From positions 1 to 51,484 of the forward strand of contig PLLJ01000017.1 of assembly GCA_003140935.1 (NCBI GenBank): a stretch of DNA of 51,484 nt. The letters run 5' to 3'. The notes below the pieces were generated by a model that ran no database searches, was not told the DNA's origin, and saw only the letters and a program-made list of their open reading frames with translations. This DNA comes from Candidatus Omnitrophota bacterium (GTDB taxonomy: Bacteria; Omnitrophota; Omnitrophia; Omnitrophales; Aquincolibacteriaceae). This document shows, one piece after another, positions 35,115 through 45,208 of this stretch (the first letter of the stretch is position 1; every line of letters starts with the position of its first letter). Both the position numbers and the translations under genes were made by a program.

Positions 35115-36370
35115 TCGTTAAGCGCAGCCACGCCGGGCAGCACTTTGCCTTCCACGAGTTCAAGCGACGCGCCGCCGCCCGTGGAAATATGGGACATTTT
35201 ATCAGCAACTCCGGCTTTATTCACGGCCGAAACCGAATCCCCGCCGCCGATCACGGTTACGCAATCCGGAAGTTCGGAGATGGCTTTCGCGATCGCCACG
35301 GTACCCGTGGCAAATTGCGGGAATTCAAAGACGCCGACCGGTCCGTTCCAGAAAACGGTTTTGGCGCCTCGGAGCGCACCCTTGAACTTGTCGATCGTAA
35401 GCGGCCCAATATCCATGCCCATTTCATCGGCCTCGATATTCCCCCGCGCAACATGTTTAGGCACAGCATTGGGGGAAAATTCCGTGGTCACAATGTGGTC
35501 GATCGGGAGATAAATGTAGATGTGGGTCTCGTAAGCTTTTTGAAGGATCTGTCGCGCGGTATCCAACATATCGTCTTCCACGAGCGATGCGCCTACTGAA
35601 AGCCCCTTGGCTTTGAGGAACGTGTACGCCATGCCGCCGCCCACGATCAACCGGTCCACTTTTGTGAGTAAACTTTCCAATACCGCGATCTTGGACGAGA
35701 CCTTGGCGCCTCCGATGAGCGCCACAAAAGGACGCGCGGGATTATCCACGACCTTGTCATAAAGATAATCCAATTCTTTCTCCATCAAAAATCCTGCCAC
35801 GGCCGGAAGATATTTCGCGACGGTTTCGGTCGATGCGTGAGCGCGATGCGCGGATCCAAAGGCGTCATTGACGAAAATATCGCCATACTGGGCCAGGGCC
35901 TTGGCCATCTTTTCACGATCTCCCGCGTTCTTGGAAGTTTCTTCCTTGTGAAAACGGGTGTTTTCCAGCATCAGGATACCGCCTTGAGGGATCGCCTTAA
36001 CCATGGCTTCCGTCTCGGGCCCCATGCACGCAGGAGCAAGCTTCACTTCTTTTCCGAGCAGTTTCGCGAGTTGCGCGGCGACCGGCGCCATCTTGTGTTT
36101 ACCTTCGATATACTTCTTTTCATCGAAAGGCTTGCCGTCCTTTTCCGCACTTTCCTTAGCCTTTTGCGTGTCCTTTTTGGGATCCCCAAGATGGGACATC
36201 AGCACCAGGCTTTTAGCGCCCTGATCGAGCACGTACTTGATTGTGGGTAAGGCGGCCTTAATGCGGGTGTCATCCTGCACTACGCCGTCTTTCATGGGAA
36301 CATTGAAATCCACGCGCATGAGGACACGCTTTCCGCGAACATCGATGTCTCGAACGGTTTTCTTTTTCAT
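35099..36370 (-). CDS. pgk: phosphoglycerate kinase
   Basis: This glycolytic kinase makes ATP from 1,3-bisphosphoglycerate. It starts [23 protein letters not shown], with [34 protein letters not shown] and a C-terminal [15 protein letters not shown]...[13 protein letters not shown]. At 423 residues it is some 25 longer than usual, owing to a Lys/Glu-rich insertion after SHLGDPKK (about residues 66-88). The last codons form part of the hairpin at 35072-35114. Confidence 0.97.
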   Translation of the reverse strand: MKKKTVRDIDVRGKRVLMRVDFNVPMKDGVVQDDTRIKAALPTIKYVLDQGAKSLVLMSHLGDPKKDTQKAKESAEKDGKPFDEKKYIEGKHKMAPVAAQLAKLLGKEVKLAPACMGPETEAMVKAIPQGGILMLENTRFHKEETSKNAGDREKMAKALAQYGDIFVNDAFGSAHRAHASTETVAKYLPAVAGFLMEKELDYLYDKVVDNPARPFVALIGGAKVSSKIAVLESLLTKVDRLIVGGGMAYTFLKAKGLSVGASLVEDDMLDTARQILQKAYETHIYIYLPIDHIVTTEFSPNAVPKHVARGNIEADEMGMDIGPLTIDKFKGALRGAKTVFWNGPVGVFEFPQFATGTVAIAKAISELPDCVTVIGGGDSVSAVNKAGVADKMSHISTGGGASLELVEGKVLPGVAALNDKHCS

Positions 36371-36397
36371 GCCTGAGGCCTTATCAGATACGGATGT

Positions 36398-37513
<1,116 letters not shown>

Positions 37514-37545
37514 TTACGGGGGGAAAACATTTCAAATTTGCGCTA

Positions 37546-37573
37546 ATTATAGGCGCGCATCGCCGAGTGTCAA
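37546..37573 (-). promoter_or_regulatory. consensus sigma-70-type promoter of gap-pgk-tpiA
   Basis: TTGACA (37573-37568), a 16-nt spacer and TATAAT (37551-37546), both perfect boxes, predict a start near 37539 and a leader of about 68 nt. It lies just after the fmt stop. The gap contains no gene. Confidence 0.85.
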
Positions 37574-37615
37574 GGAATTCCACGGGCAAGAACTGCGCAA
37601 AACGCGATCCAGGGA

Positions 37616-38551
37616 CTATGCAGCAATGATATCGTTAGACTGAAGCCGTCGGCCGCGGGCAAAGTCAGCGGCGGTCATGGATTTTTTCCCTTCGGGTTTG
37701 ACTTGAAGGATCTCGAGAACCCCCTCTCGAGTTGTGACACGGATTCCGCCTTCTTTTTGGATCGAAAGAAGTGCCCCCGGCTTTTCCGAAGTCGCTACGG
37801 CAGGAAGATCTGTCTTAACCAAGGCGACGCGTTCGTTTTTTACGAAACAATAAGCACCCGGCCAGGGTTGAAGTCCTCGGACCTTGCGATCCATTTCTAC
37901 GGCAGTCATGGTCGTGAACGAGAGCTCTCCATCCTGCTTGGAGAGCTGGGGTGCAAGGGTGGCCTCGGCTTCATTTTGCGGAATACCCTGAAGTTTTCCT
38001 TCCTTAACTTGCATGAGAACTTTTTTGAGGATCCCGTAAGAAAAACGGGCCAATTCGGAGGCCAGCTGCTCGGAATCGGTTCGTGGATCGATCGCGATCC
38101 TCTCCTGGCAATAAATATCGCCGGCGTCGACTTTTTCGGCAATATCGATGATGCTCACGCCGGTCTCTGTATCCCCGTTCAGGATAGGCCAGTGAATGGG
38201 CGCGGAGCCCCGGTATTTCGGCAATAGTGATGGATGAACATTGAGGTGGTATTTCGGGATCTCAAGAAGGTTATTGGGAATGAGCTTCCCATAGGACGCG
38301 ACGACAAAGATATCCGGTCGCAGAGAAAGTAACTCCTGGCCGACCTTGGGCTCTCGAAGAGAGGCGTATTCGATGGCGGGAAGATTCTTGGTCTGACAAT
38401 AATCAAAGACCTTGCTGGATTCGAGTTTGAGACCGCGTCCTTTTTGCTTCGCCGGAGTGGTCACGATCCGCACAAGTTCCATGCCGGAATGCAGACAGGC
38501 TTCGAGGGCTTTGATGGAGAACGCGTCAGAACCAAAAAATACGATTTTCAT
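37616..38551 (-). CDS. fmt: methionyl-tRNA formyltransferase
   Basis: Fmt formylates initiator Met-tRNA. Starting at ATG 38551 (MKIVFFGSDAFSIKALE) it has 311 residues. The catalytic region LNVHPSLLPKYRGSAPIHWPILNGD holds the Asn-His pair, and DTETGVSIIDI follows. The C-terminal OB-like domain has RGLQPWPGAYCF. It is paired with def, as in most bacteria. Confidence 0.97.
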   Translation of the reverse strand: MKIVFFGSDAFSIKALEACLHSGMELVRIVTTPAKQKGRGLKLESSKVFDYCQTKNLPAIEYASLREPKVGQELLSLRPDIFVVASYGKLIPNNLLEIPKYHLNVHPSLLPKYRGSAPIHWPILNGDTETGVSIIDIAEKVDAGDIYCQERIAIDPRTDSEQLASELARFSYGILKKVLMQVKEGKLQGIPQNEAEATLAPQLSKQDGELSFTTMTAVEMDRKVRGLQPWPGAYCFVKNERVALVKTDLPAVATSEKPGALLSIQKEGGIRVTTREGVLEILQVKPEGKKSMTAADFARGRRLQSNDIIAA

Positions 38552-38579
38552 ACAATCCAATCTGTGGCATAAAGGCCAA

Positions 38580-38622
38580 GGCGCAAGGGGTGATGGTTAC
38601 TTAGCGTTTTGAACCTTGCGCC
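38580..38622. repeat. 9-bp perfect long-loop hairpin between def and fmt
   Basis: GGCGCAAGG (38580-38588) pairs with CCTTGCGCC (38614-38622) across a 25-nt loop. No U-tract follows on either strand, so it is not a simple terminator. Its size is like the other intercistronic hairpins, but the loop sequence is unrelated. Confidence 0.55.
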
Positions 38623-38624
38623 AG

Positions 38625-39128
38625 TTACATGCCTTTATTTTTCAAGGTGTAATAATTTTCGATCAATCGTTCCCGCACCGCACCTTTAAAATGATCGATC
38701 AGGAGGACCCCATTCAAATGGTCCATTTCGTGCTGGATGACACGCGCAAAAAAATCTTCGATTTCGACCGAACATTTCCTTCCGCGGCGATCTTGAACGG
38801 ACAGCCGGAGTTTAGTGGCGCGCACGATCTCGCCGGAGATCCCAGGCAGACTCAAACACCCTTCGGGGGCGACCGATGTTCCCCATTTTTTCTCGATCAC
38901 GGCGTTCACCATGACATATTCTTCGCCTCGACGCATGGTAGGACAGGCAATGAATATTTGCTGGGAGATTCCGATCTGGGGCGCAGCGAGACCCACGCCG
39001 TCAGAAGCATGCATGGTCTCGATCATATCGGTAAAAAGCTTCTGCATCGCAGGCCCAAAATCGGTCACGGGCGCCGCTTTTTTCTTGAGTACAGGATCGG
39101 GATAAGTCCGGATCTTGAGTTTCGCCAT
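38625..39128 (-). CDS. def: peptide deformylase
   Basis: Def removes the N-formyl group from new proteins. The 167-residue metalloenzyme has the three family motifs GVGLAAPQIG, EGCLSLPG and QHEMDHLNG, which supply the metal Cys and His residues and the catalytic Glu. Two ATGs are adjacent (39131 and 39128). I prefer 39128 because AAGGAG is then 4 nt away, matching the spacing in the duplicated upstream copy. The C-terminal tail is typical of Gram-negative type I enzymes. Confidence 0.96.
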   Translation of the reverse strand: MAKLKIRTYPDPVLKKKAAPVTDFGPAMQKLFTDMIETMHASDGVGLAAPQIGISQQIFIACPTMRRGEEYVMVNAVIEKKWGTSVAPEGCLSLPGISGEIVRATKLRLSVQDRRGRKCSVEIEDFFARVIQHEMDHLNGVLLIDHFKGAVRERLIENYYTLKNKGM

Positions 39129-39177
39129 CATTCTCCTTAATCAACAAATAAACTGAAAATTTTGACTATCCTTGTTT

Positions 39178-39213
39178 TCATTTCAAAAATATTGCGATAA
39201 ACGAGGGCGCCAT
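39178..39213 (-). CDS. possible 11-codon upstream ORF in def leader
   Basis: AAAGGAGAATC then ATG reads MAPSFIAIFLK and stops 46 bases before the def start. Its initiation region is a near copy of def's own (GATTAAAGGAGAATCATGGCG-like at 39230-39209 versus GATTAAGGAGAATGATGGCG at 39145-39125). It could be translated, and could act as a leader peptide or decoy; equally it may be a non-functional duplication. Confidence 0.4.
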   Translation of the reverse strand: MAPSFIAIFLK

Positions 39214-39273
39214 GATTCTCCTTTAATCAAAAAACATATTGGAAATCATGACTGCCCAAATCGCCATGCCGGA

Positions 39274-39282
39274 ATTATATCA
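39274..39282 (-). promoter_or_regulatory. extended -10 promoter of def-fmt
   Basis: TGATATAAT (39282-39274) is a perfect extended -10 (TGnTATAAT). No good -35 lies at the right distance, which extended -10 promoters can tolerate. It predicts a start near 39267 and a leader of about 140 nt containing the duplicated initiation region. Confidence 0.6.
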
Positions 39283-39390
39283 TAATGTTCAAACGCGGGT
39301 AGCAGGGATCGTTTTTAAAAAGCCGTTTTTTGTTGGTTGCTTATGATGGTTGGGTTGGGTCCAAAGTCCGCAGAAAATCCCCCTGGAATG

Positions 39391-39705
39391 CTATTTGATA
39401 AACGAGCAACAGTAGTCCGTGAGCTCGCTAACCTTAAGTCTGAACTTGGACTGCGCCGGAACTTCGAAAGAAGAACCGGCTTGAATAGTTTGCCATCCCA
39501 TTGTGCCTGGGAGCTGAACTTCTAAATTCCCAGAAAGGATTTCCATGATCTCTTTCTCGGCGGTCCTGAATTCATATTCTCCGGGCAGCATGATGCCCAG
39601 CGTTTTTTGGGCGCCATCGGGAAATAGAACCGTCCGGCTTGTCACTTTCCCATCAAAATAGCAGTTCGCTTTTTTTACAACCGTCACATTTTTAAATTCC
39701 TGCAT
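39391..39705 (-). CDS. ppnP: PpnP/YaiE-like pyrimidine/purine nucleoside phosphorylase
   Basis: This 104-residue single-domain cupin matches the YaiE (DUF1255) family, whose E. coli member splits nucleosides with phosphate. Landmarks are [68 protein letters not shown] and the C-terminal YCCSFI. AAAGGA starts within the spacer after the upstream SGNH-TPR gene, 11 bases away, so it is probably on the same transcript. Confidence 0.88.
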   Translation of the reverse strand: MQEFKNVTVVKKANCYFDGKVTSRTVLFPDGAQKTLGIMLPGEYEFRTAEKEIMEILSGNLEVQLPGTMGWQTIQAGSSFEVPAQSKFRLKVSELTDYCCSFIK

Positions 39706-39716
39706 CGTTTGTTCCT

Positions 39717-41579
39717 TTATCGGTTGAACACTTCTTTGAGGATCACATCAGCGATGTTTTGAGCTAAAAGCTCATTGCCCTTTTGAGTGCAGTGGCCAAA
39801 GTCGCCGGCAAAGATATCTGTAAAATACTCTTTGAAGCCTGATCGCTTTACGGCTTCCTTGAACACTTGCTCGTTATCGACAAAAATAACGCCTCTATCT
39901 TTCTCGAAGATTTTCTTTAATGGTGCCACATTCCGCACAGGATACTGAACACAAACCAATATGATCCCTTTTCGATCCAGGATTTCTTTAAGTTTACGAT
40001 AACTACTTACTGTAACTGCATAATCTCCTGATTTTAGCAGGAGCCGAGCCTTTTCAGCATAATCTTTTGCCAGCTCGGGTTTTCCCATTTTTTCGTATAA
40101 CAAAGACATTTCTCCAAGCAAGCGCTTGTGTTTAGGATTAATCTCGATGGCTCTCCTGAAGGAATCTTCCGCCTGTGATAAATTACCTTGATTTCGATAA
40201 ATCTGTCCTAATGTAAAGTAGGCATCGCCGTTTCTAGGATTAATCTCGAGGACTTTTTTGAAGGACCCTTCGGCTTGGAGAAATTTGCCTTGATGCTGAT
40301 AAAGCCATCCTAATTTAACGTAGGCCTTAACGTATGCAGGATTAATCTCGATGGCTTTCCTGTACCAATCCTCGGCTTGGGAGAATTTGAATCGCTCTTC
40401 ATAAGACCTCCCTAATCCAACATAGGCATGATCGTTTTCAGGATTAATTGCGATGGCTTTTTTGAGAGGGTCTTCGGCTTGGGAGAATTTGCCATGATAA
40501 AGGTAAAGCCATCCTAACCGATCGTAGGCCTTATCGCTTCGAGGGTTGATCGCGATGGCTTTTTTGAAAGAGCCTTCGGCTTGAGATAATTCGCCTAGCT
40601 CTTGATACCTCCCCCCTAATCCAACATAGGCAATAGCGTTTTCAGGATTAAGCTCAATAGCTTTCTTAAAGGAGTCTTCGGCTTGAAAGAATTTTTTCTG
40701 GAGCAGGTAAAATCTTCCTAATCCGACATAGGCACGATCGTTTTTAGGATCAAGTTCGATGATTTTTTTAAAGAAGTCTTCGGCCTGGAATACTTCGCCT
40801 TGAAGTTGATAAAGTTTCTCTAATTCAGCGTAGGCCTTTTCGTTTTCAGGATCAAGCAAGATAGCTTTTCCAAAGAAGTCTTTGGCCCTCGAAAGCTCGT
40901 GGCCGTTTAAGTAAGAACTTGCTGGTCCGGGGGTTTTTTCAGCATCTTTTAGATCTAATTGATCAACTTTCTCTGTGGATGTTTCATTCGAAAGATTTGC
41001 TTTTTCAATAGCAGTCCCTTTGTCGTTCCGCAGGGGCTTTCTCTCCCAATCTGCCCGGTCTGAAGCGTCGATGTTCTTTTCCCGGAAGTTCTTCAGAAGA
41101 TACATGAAGATTCTGCCCAATCGATAGACCCGGCAATGCCGGAAGATCCATGTGTGGGACTCTGACATGTCTTGGTAATAGATACCTTGATCGTTGATTC
41201 CCATCATTGCAACGACCATATCGGGATGATACTCCACCAAATTAGATTCTATTTCCTCCAACAGAGTAATGCTATTTGTACCTGCTCTTCCCTTATCTAT
41301 AACGCTGAAGTGCACTCCGATATTTCGCTGATTTAAGACTTTCTCGAGAAGATGAGGGTATTGTCCTTGAGTGGTCGACTCCCCGATACAAAGAATACGG
41401 AAGGCACTTTTTTGTTTTATGGAACGTAAATTTTCGTATTCCTGTATTGAAGAAAAAATAAATCCGCCTAAGCGCAAGCCTGCCTCAAGAAGCACCAGAG
41501 ATAAGATCAGGCCGGATAGAACAATGACCGCTTTCCGGAAGATCGAAACCACCACATGTGAGAAATTGTTTTTATCCAT
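39717..41579 (-). CDS. membrane-anchored split SGNH hydrolase with TPR insert (paralogue G, 7th)
   Basis: This 620-residue protein has an N-terminal anchor (about 15-36, [19 protein letters not shown]), then the first half of an SGNH domain: block I CIGESTT (S68), [11 protein letters not shown], and block III MMGIND (G127, N129, D130). A charged linker leads to eight 34-residue TPRs plus a cap (about 230-510). The second half of the SGNH domain follows: [24 protein letters not shown] and block [11 protein letters not shown] with D593 and H596. The active site should lie outside the cytoplasmic membrane. Deacylation or acylation of cell-surface glycans is the commonest role of anchored SGNH proteins, but the substrate here is unknown. 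It is the last array member, 11 bases before ppnP. Confidence 0.85.
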   Translation of the reverse strand: MDKNNFSHVVVSIFRKAVIVLSGLILSLVLLEAGLRLGGFIFSSIQEYENLRSIKQKSAFRILCIGESTTQGQYPHLLEKVLNQRNIGVHFSVIDKGRAGTNSITLLEEIESNLVEYHPDMVVAMMGINDQGIYYQDMSESHTWIFRHCRVYRLGRIFMYLLKNFREKNIDASDRADWERKPLRNDKGTAIEKANLSNETSTEKVDQLDLKDAEKTPGPASSYLNGHELSRAKDFFGKAILLDPENEKAYAELEKLYQLQGEVFQAEDFFKKIIELDPKNDRAYVGLGRFYLLQKKFFQAEDSFKKAIELNPENAIAYVGLGGRYQELGELSQAEGSFKKAIAINPRSDKAYDRLGWLYLYHGKFSQAEDPLKKAIAINPENDHAYVGLGRSYEERFKFSQAEDWYRKAIEINPAYVKAYVKLGWLYQHQGKFLQAEGSFKKVLEINPRNGDAYFTLGQIYRNQGNLSQAEDSFRRAIEINPKHKRLLGEMSLLYEKMGKPELAKDYAEKARLLLKSGDYAVTVSSYRKLKEILDRKGIILVCVQYPVRNVAPLKKIFEKDRGVIFVDNEQVFKEAVKRSGFKEYFTDIFAGDFGHCTQKGNELLAQNIADVILKEVFNR

Positions 41580-41639
41580 AATTTTTTATGCCAACTGAAT
41601 AAATCCGTGTGGAAAAAGACCGCCGTTGCAATGCCGGGC

Positions 41640-43493
41640 TTATTGCTTGTTAAAAACTTCCCTGAGGATCACCTCGGCGATATTTTGGGACAAAAGCTCG
41701 TTGCCTTTTTGTGTGCAATGGCCAAAGTCGCCGGCAATCATATCTCTAAAATACTCTTTATAACCTGACCGCATTACTGCTTCCTTGAAGACACGTTCGT
41801 TATCAACAAAAATAACGCCGTCATCTTTCTCGAATATTCTCTTTAATGGAGCCACATCCTGCATGGGATACTGCACACAGACCAGCTTGATTCCCTTTCT
41901 GTCCAGGATATCTTTGAGCTTACGGTAGTTGTGAACTGTAATTGGAGCATAATACGCTGCGCTCGACTTCAACCTGTTTGCTTTTTCAGTATATTGTTTC
42001 GCCAATTCGGATTTGCCCATTTCTCCGCAGAGCGACGCCATTCCCACAAGAATACGACTATCATTGGGATAAAGTTCGCTGGCCTTTTTGAGCGCATTTT
42101 CGGACTGGGCTAATTTCCCCTGTTCGCGCAAAAGCGCCACTAATTGAAAAAGGTTGCGCATATTCGCGGGATTAAGCTCGACGGCTTTCGTGAAGGAGTC
42201 CTCGGCTTGCTGGAATTTACCTTGGATCCGGAAAATCATTCCTAACGCATTTCTGTTCGAATCGTTTTCGGGATTTAATTCAACGGCTTTACTTAAGAGC
42301 TCCTCGGATTGGGAAAACTTACCATGTTTTCCATAAAGCCTTCCTAAACCAACATAAGCCTTATCGTTTTTTGGATTAAGCGCAATAGCTTTCTTAAAGG
42401 AGTTTTTAGATTGGAAGAATTTGTCCTGAAGCAGGTAAAATCCTCCGAATCCAACATAGGCATCATCGCTTTTAGGGTTAAGCTCGATAGCTTTCTTGAA
42501 GCAGTCTTCGGCTTGGGATAACTTGCCTTGCACTTGATAAAGCCGCCCTAATTCAACATAGGCATGTTCGCCTTTAGGATCAAGCTCAATAGCTTTCTTA
42601 AAGCGATCTTCGGCTTGGGGGAAACGGCCTTGTTCTAGAGAAAATCGCCCTAACCCAACGTAGGCATCATTATTTTTAGGATTAAGCGCGATGGCTTTCC
42701 TAAATAAGTTTCCGACTTGGGGGAATTTGCCTTGTTCGAGATAAAGTAACCCTAATCCAACGCAGGCGTGATCGTTTTTGGGATCAAGCTCGATGGCCTT
42801 CTTTAAGGATTCCTCAACCGTAGAAAACCCGCTGCGGCTGAGTGAAGGACTTCGCGGTCCGGGGCTTCCCTCATTAGCATTAAAATCCAATTTTGCAACT
42901 TTCTCCGCGGGCATTTCGTTCCAAAGCTTTACGTTTCCGGGAAGAGTCCCTGTGTCTATGGGTTGGGCTCTCATGCCTGGATCCGGTCCCCTGAATCGAT
43001 TGATATCCTCCCGTTTGATTTTCCTAAAAATATGCATAAAGTGCATCCTGGCTAATCGATAGAGCCGGGAATGCCGGAAGATCCATGTGTCGGCCTCGGG
43101 TATGTCTTGGTAATACCTGTTTCCTTGATCAAGATTTCCCATCATCGCAACTACCATATCGGGACGATATTCGGCCAAATAAGATTCTATATTACTTAAT
43201 ATAAAAAAGGTGTTCGTAGAGGCTATGCCTTTATCAATGACGCTAAAACGCACCCCGATATTATGCTGGTTCAAGACCTGTTCGAGAAGATGGGGGTATC
43301 CTCCCTCAGTGGTAGACTCCCCGAGACAAAGAATACGGTAGGCGCCTTTTTGTTTGATGGATTGTAAATTGCCGTACTCTTGTAACGATGACAGGACAGA
43401 TCCACCCAAACGCAATCCCGCCTCCAGAAGCACAAGCAATAAAATCAAACCCAGGAACACCGACGCTATTTTTTTAAAGGTGGAGATCACCAT
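41640..43493 (-). CDS. split SGNH-TPR protein with altered block III (paralogue F, 6th)
   Basis: This 617-residue paralogue has the same layout: anchor (about 8-28), GEST block I with S60, eight TPRs plus cap, and block V D589/H592. Block III reads MMGNLD instead of MMG-I/N-ND, placing Leu121 at the oxyanion Asn position, so catalysis may be impaired. The ATG at 43493 is an internal start relative to its siblings. The ancestral-looking start at 43515 reads MNKKDPHLW and stops, which looks like a one-base deletion. The protein therefore lacks about eight cytoplasmic N-terminal residues. Confidence 0.82.
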   Translation of the reverse strand: MVISTFKKIASVFLGLILLLVLLEAGLRLGGSVLSSLQEYGNLQSIKQKGAYRILCLGESTTEGGYPHLLEQVLNQHNIGVRFSVIDKGIASTNTFFILSNIESYLAEYRPDMVVAMMGNLDQGNRYYQDIPEADTWIFRHSRLYRLARMHFMHIFRKIKREDINRFRGPDPGMRAQPIDTGTLPGNVKLWNEMPAEKVAKLDFNANEGSPGPRSPSLSRSGFSTVEESLKKAIELDPKNDHACVGLGLLYLEQGKFPQVGNLFRKAIALNPKNNDAYVGLGRFSLEQGRFPQAEDRFKKAIELDPKGEHAYVELGRLYQVQGKLSQAEDCFKKAIELNPKSDDAYVGFGGFYLLQDKFFQSKNSFKKAIALNPKNDKAYVGLGRLYGKHGKFSQSEELLSKAVELNPENDSNRNALGMIFRIQGKFQQAEDSFTKAVELNPANMRNLFQLVALLREQGKLAQSENALKKASELYPNDSRILVGMASLCGEMGKSELAKQYTEKANRLKSSAAYYAPITVHNYRKLKDILDRKGIKLVCVQYPMQDVAPLKRIFEKDDGVIFVDNERVFKEAVMRSGYKEYFRDMIAGDFGHCTQKGNELLSQNIAEVILREVFNKQ

Positions 43494-43583
43494 AGGTGAG
43501 GATCCTTTTTATTCATGGGCACAGGGTAGAAGACATTCAACGGGCTCTTTTTTCGGAAGAAGATTAGTTCCAAGCTGATCTCA

Positions 43584-45146
43584 TTATCTGTGAAATATCT
43601 CCCTGAGGATCACATCAGCGATATTTTGTGCTAAGAGCTCGTTGCCTTTTCGAGTGCAGTGTCCAAAGTCACCGGCGAACATATCCTTAAAATACTCTTT
43701 ATAACCCGATTGCTTAACTGCTTCCGTGAATACCCGCTCGTTGTCGACAAAGATAACGCCTTTATCTTTCTCAAAGATTTTCTTTAATGGCTCCACATTC
43801 CGCATGGGGTACTGGACGCAGACCAGCTTGATCCCTTTTCTGTCCAGAATCTCTTTGAGTTTTCGGTAGTTTTTAACTGTAACGGCAGCATTTTCTTCAA
43901 ATTCCACAGGATGGGCCTTTTCCATATATTCTTTTGCCAGTTCGGGTTTTCCCATTTCTTCGTATAACGACGCCAGGGCTGCTAACAAACGTTCGTTTTT
44001 AGGATTCAATTCGATGACTTTCTTTAATAAGCTCTCGGCCTGGGATAATTTGCCCTGCTTTCGATAAAGCCAGCATAATTGGAAAGAAGCAATAATGTTT
44101 CGCGGGTTAAGTTCGAGAGCCGTCTTGGATAAATCCTCGGCCTTCGAAAATTCGCCTTGCTCTCGATAAAGCCTCCCTAATAGAGCGTAGGCACAATCGT
44201 TTTTCGGATCAAGCTCGATAGTTTTCTTGAAGAAGTCTTCGGCCTGACGGGGTCCGCCTCGCGCAAGATAGAGCCATCCTAACTCAGCATAGGCGTTATT
44301 GTTCTTAGGGTTAAGCTCGAGGGCTTTTTTCAGTAAGTCTTCAGCCTGAGAAAATTTATCTTGAAGTCGATAAAGCCCCCCTAATTCAGCGTAGGCCCGG
44401 TCATTTTCAGGATTCATCTCGATGGCTTTCTTTAAGGATGTCTCAGCCTCGGAAATCCTGTCGCCGCTCAGATAAGAGCTTCTCGTTCCGTGGCTTTCCC
44501 CATGGCCCCTAAAATCCAACTTCTTGATTTTCTCTGTGGATGTTTGATTTAAAAGATCTTCTTTTTCAGAAACAGTCCCGGCATCTTCAGTCTTGGCTTT
44601 CCTACCTTGATCCGATCCGCTTAATCCGTAGATTTCCTCACGCCTGATCTTTTTTAAAATATGCATGACGAGCATCCTGCCGAATCTATAGACTCGGCAA
44701 TGCCGGAAGATCCATGTTTCGGCCTCGGGTATGTCTTGGTAATATCTGACGAGCTTGTCATTATTCCCCATCATCGCAACGACCATGTCGGGATGATACT
44801 CAGCCAAATAAGATTCGACTCGACTTAATATAAAGTCCGTGTTCGCGGTGGATCTGCCCTTATCAATGACGCTGAAGTGCATCCCGATATTGCGCTTGTT
44901 TAAAACCCCCTCGAGAAGATGAGGATACTTCCTCTCGGTAGTGGACTCCCCTAGACAGAGGATACGATAGGCGCCTTTTTGTTTTGTGGATTGAAAATTT
45001 TCGTATCCTTGCATCGAAGAAAGAATAAACCCGCCTAGGCGCAGGCCTACCTCAAGAAGTGCGAGAGATAAAATTAAGCCGGATAGGACAATGACCATTT
45101 TCCGGGAGATCGAAATCATCAAGCGTGAAAAATCGTCTTTATTCAT
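43584..45146 (-). CDS. membrane-anchored split SGNH-TPR protein (paralogue E, 5th)
   Basis: This 520-residue paralogue is the shortest complete one, with five TPRs plus cap. It has an anchor at about 17-36, block I GESTT with S68, block III MMGNND with N129, and block V GDFGHCTRKG with D493 and H496. The linker between block III and the TPRs carries KKIRREEIYGLSGSDQGRK, a segment shared with several siblings. The sequence just before the ATG is A-rich without an obvious Shine-Dalgarno site. Confidence 0.85.
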   Translation of the reverse strand: MNKDDFSRLMISISRKMVIVLSGLILSLALLEVGLRLGGFILSSMQGYENFQSTKQKGAYRILCLGESTTERKYPHLLEGVLNKRNIGMHFSVIDKGRSTANTDFILSRVESYLAEYHPDMVVAMMGNNDKLVRYYQDIPEAETWIFRHCRVYRFGRMLVMHILKKIRREEIYGLSGSDQGRKAKTEDAGTVSEKEDLLNQTSTEKIKKLDFRGHGESHGTRSSYLSGDRISEAETSLKKAIEMNPENDRAYAELGGLYRLQDKFSQAEDLLKKALELNPKNNNAYAELGWLYLARGGPRQAEDFFKKTIELDPKNDCAYALLGRLYREQGEFSKAEDLSKTALELNPRNIIASFQLCWLYRKQGKLSQAESLLKKVIELNPKNERLLAALASLYEEMGKPELAKEYMEKAHPVEFEENAAVTVKNYRKLKEILDRKGIKLVCVQYPMRNVEPLKKIFEKDKGVIFVDNERVFTEAVKQSGYKEYFKDMFAGDFGHCTRKGNELLAQNIADVILREIFHR

Positions 45147-45208
45147 AAATTTTTTTATGCGCCCTAAATTAAACCCGCAGGCAGACGATCATCGGCACGA
45201 TGGCGGCC

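Noticed and set aside
38552..38560. Upstream start codons adding residues to fmt, coaD, plsX, plsY, recA and hisH
   Set aside because: The extra residues do not match the families, and most lie inside the neighbouring gene; the shorter starts match conserved N-termini.
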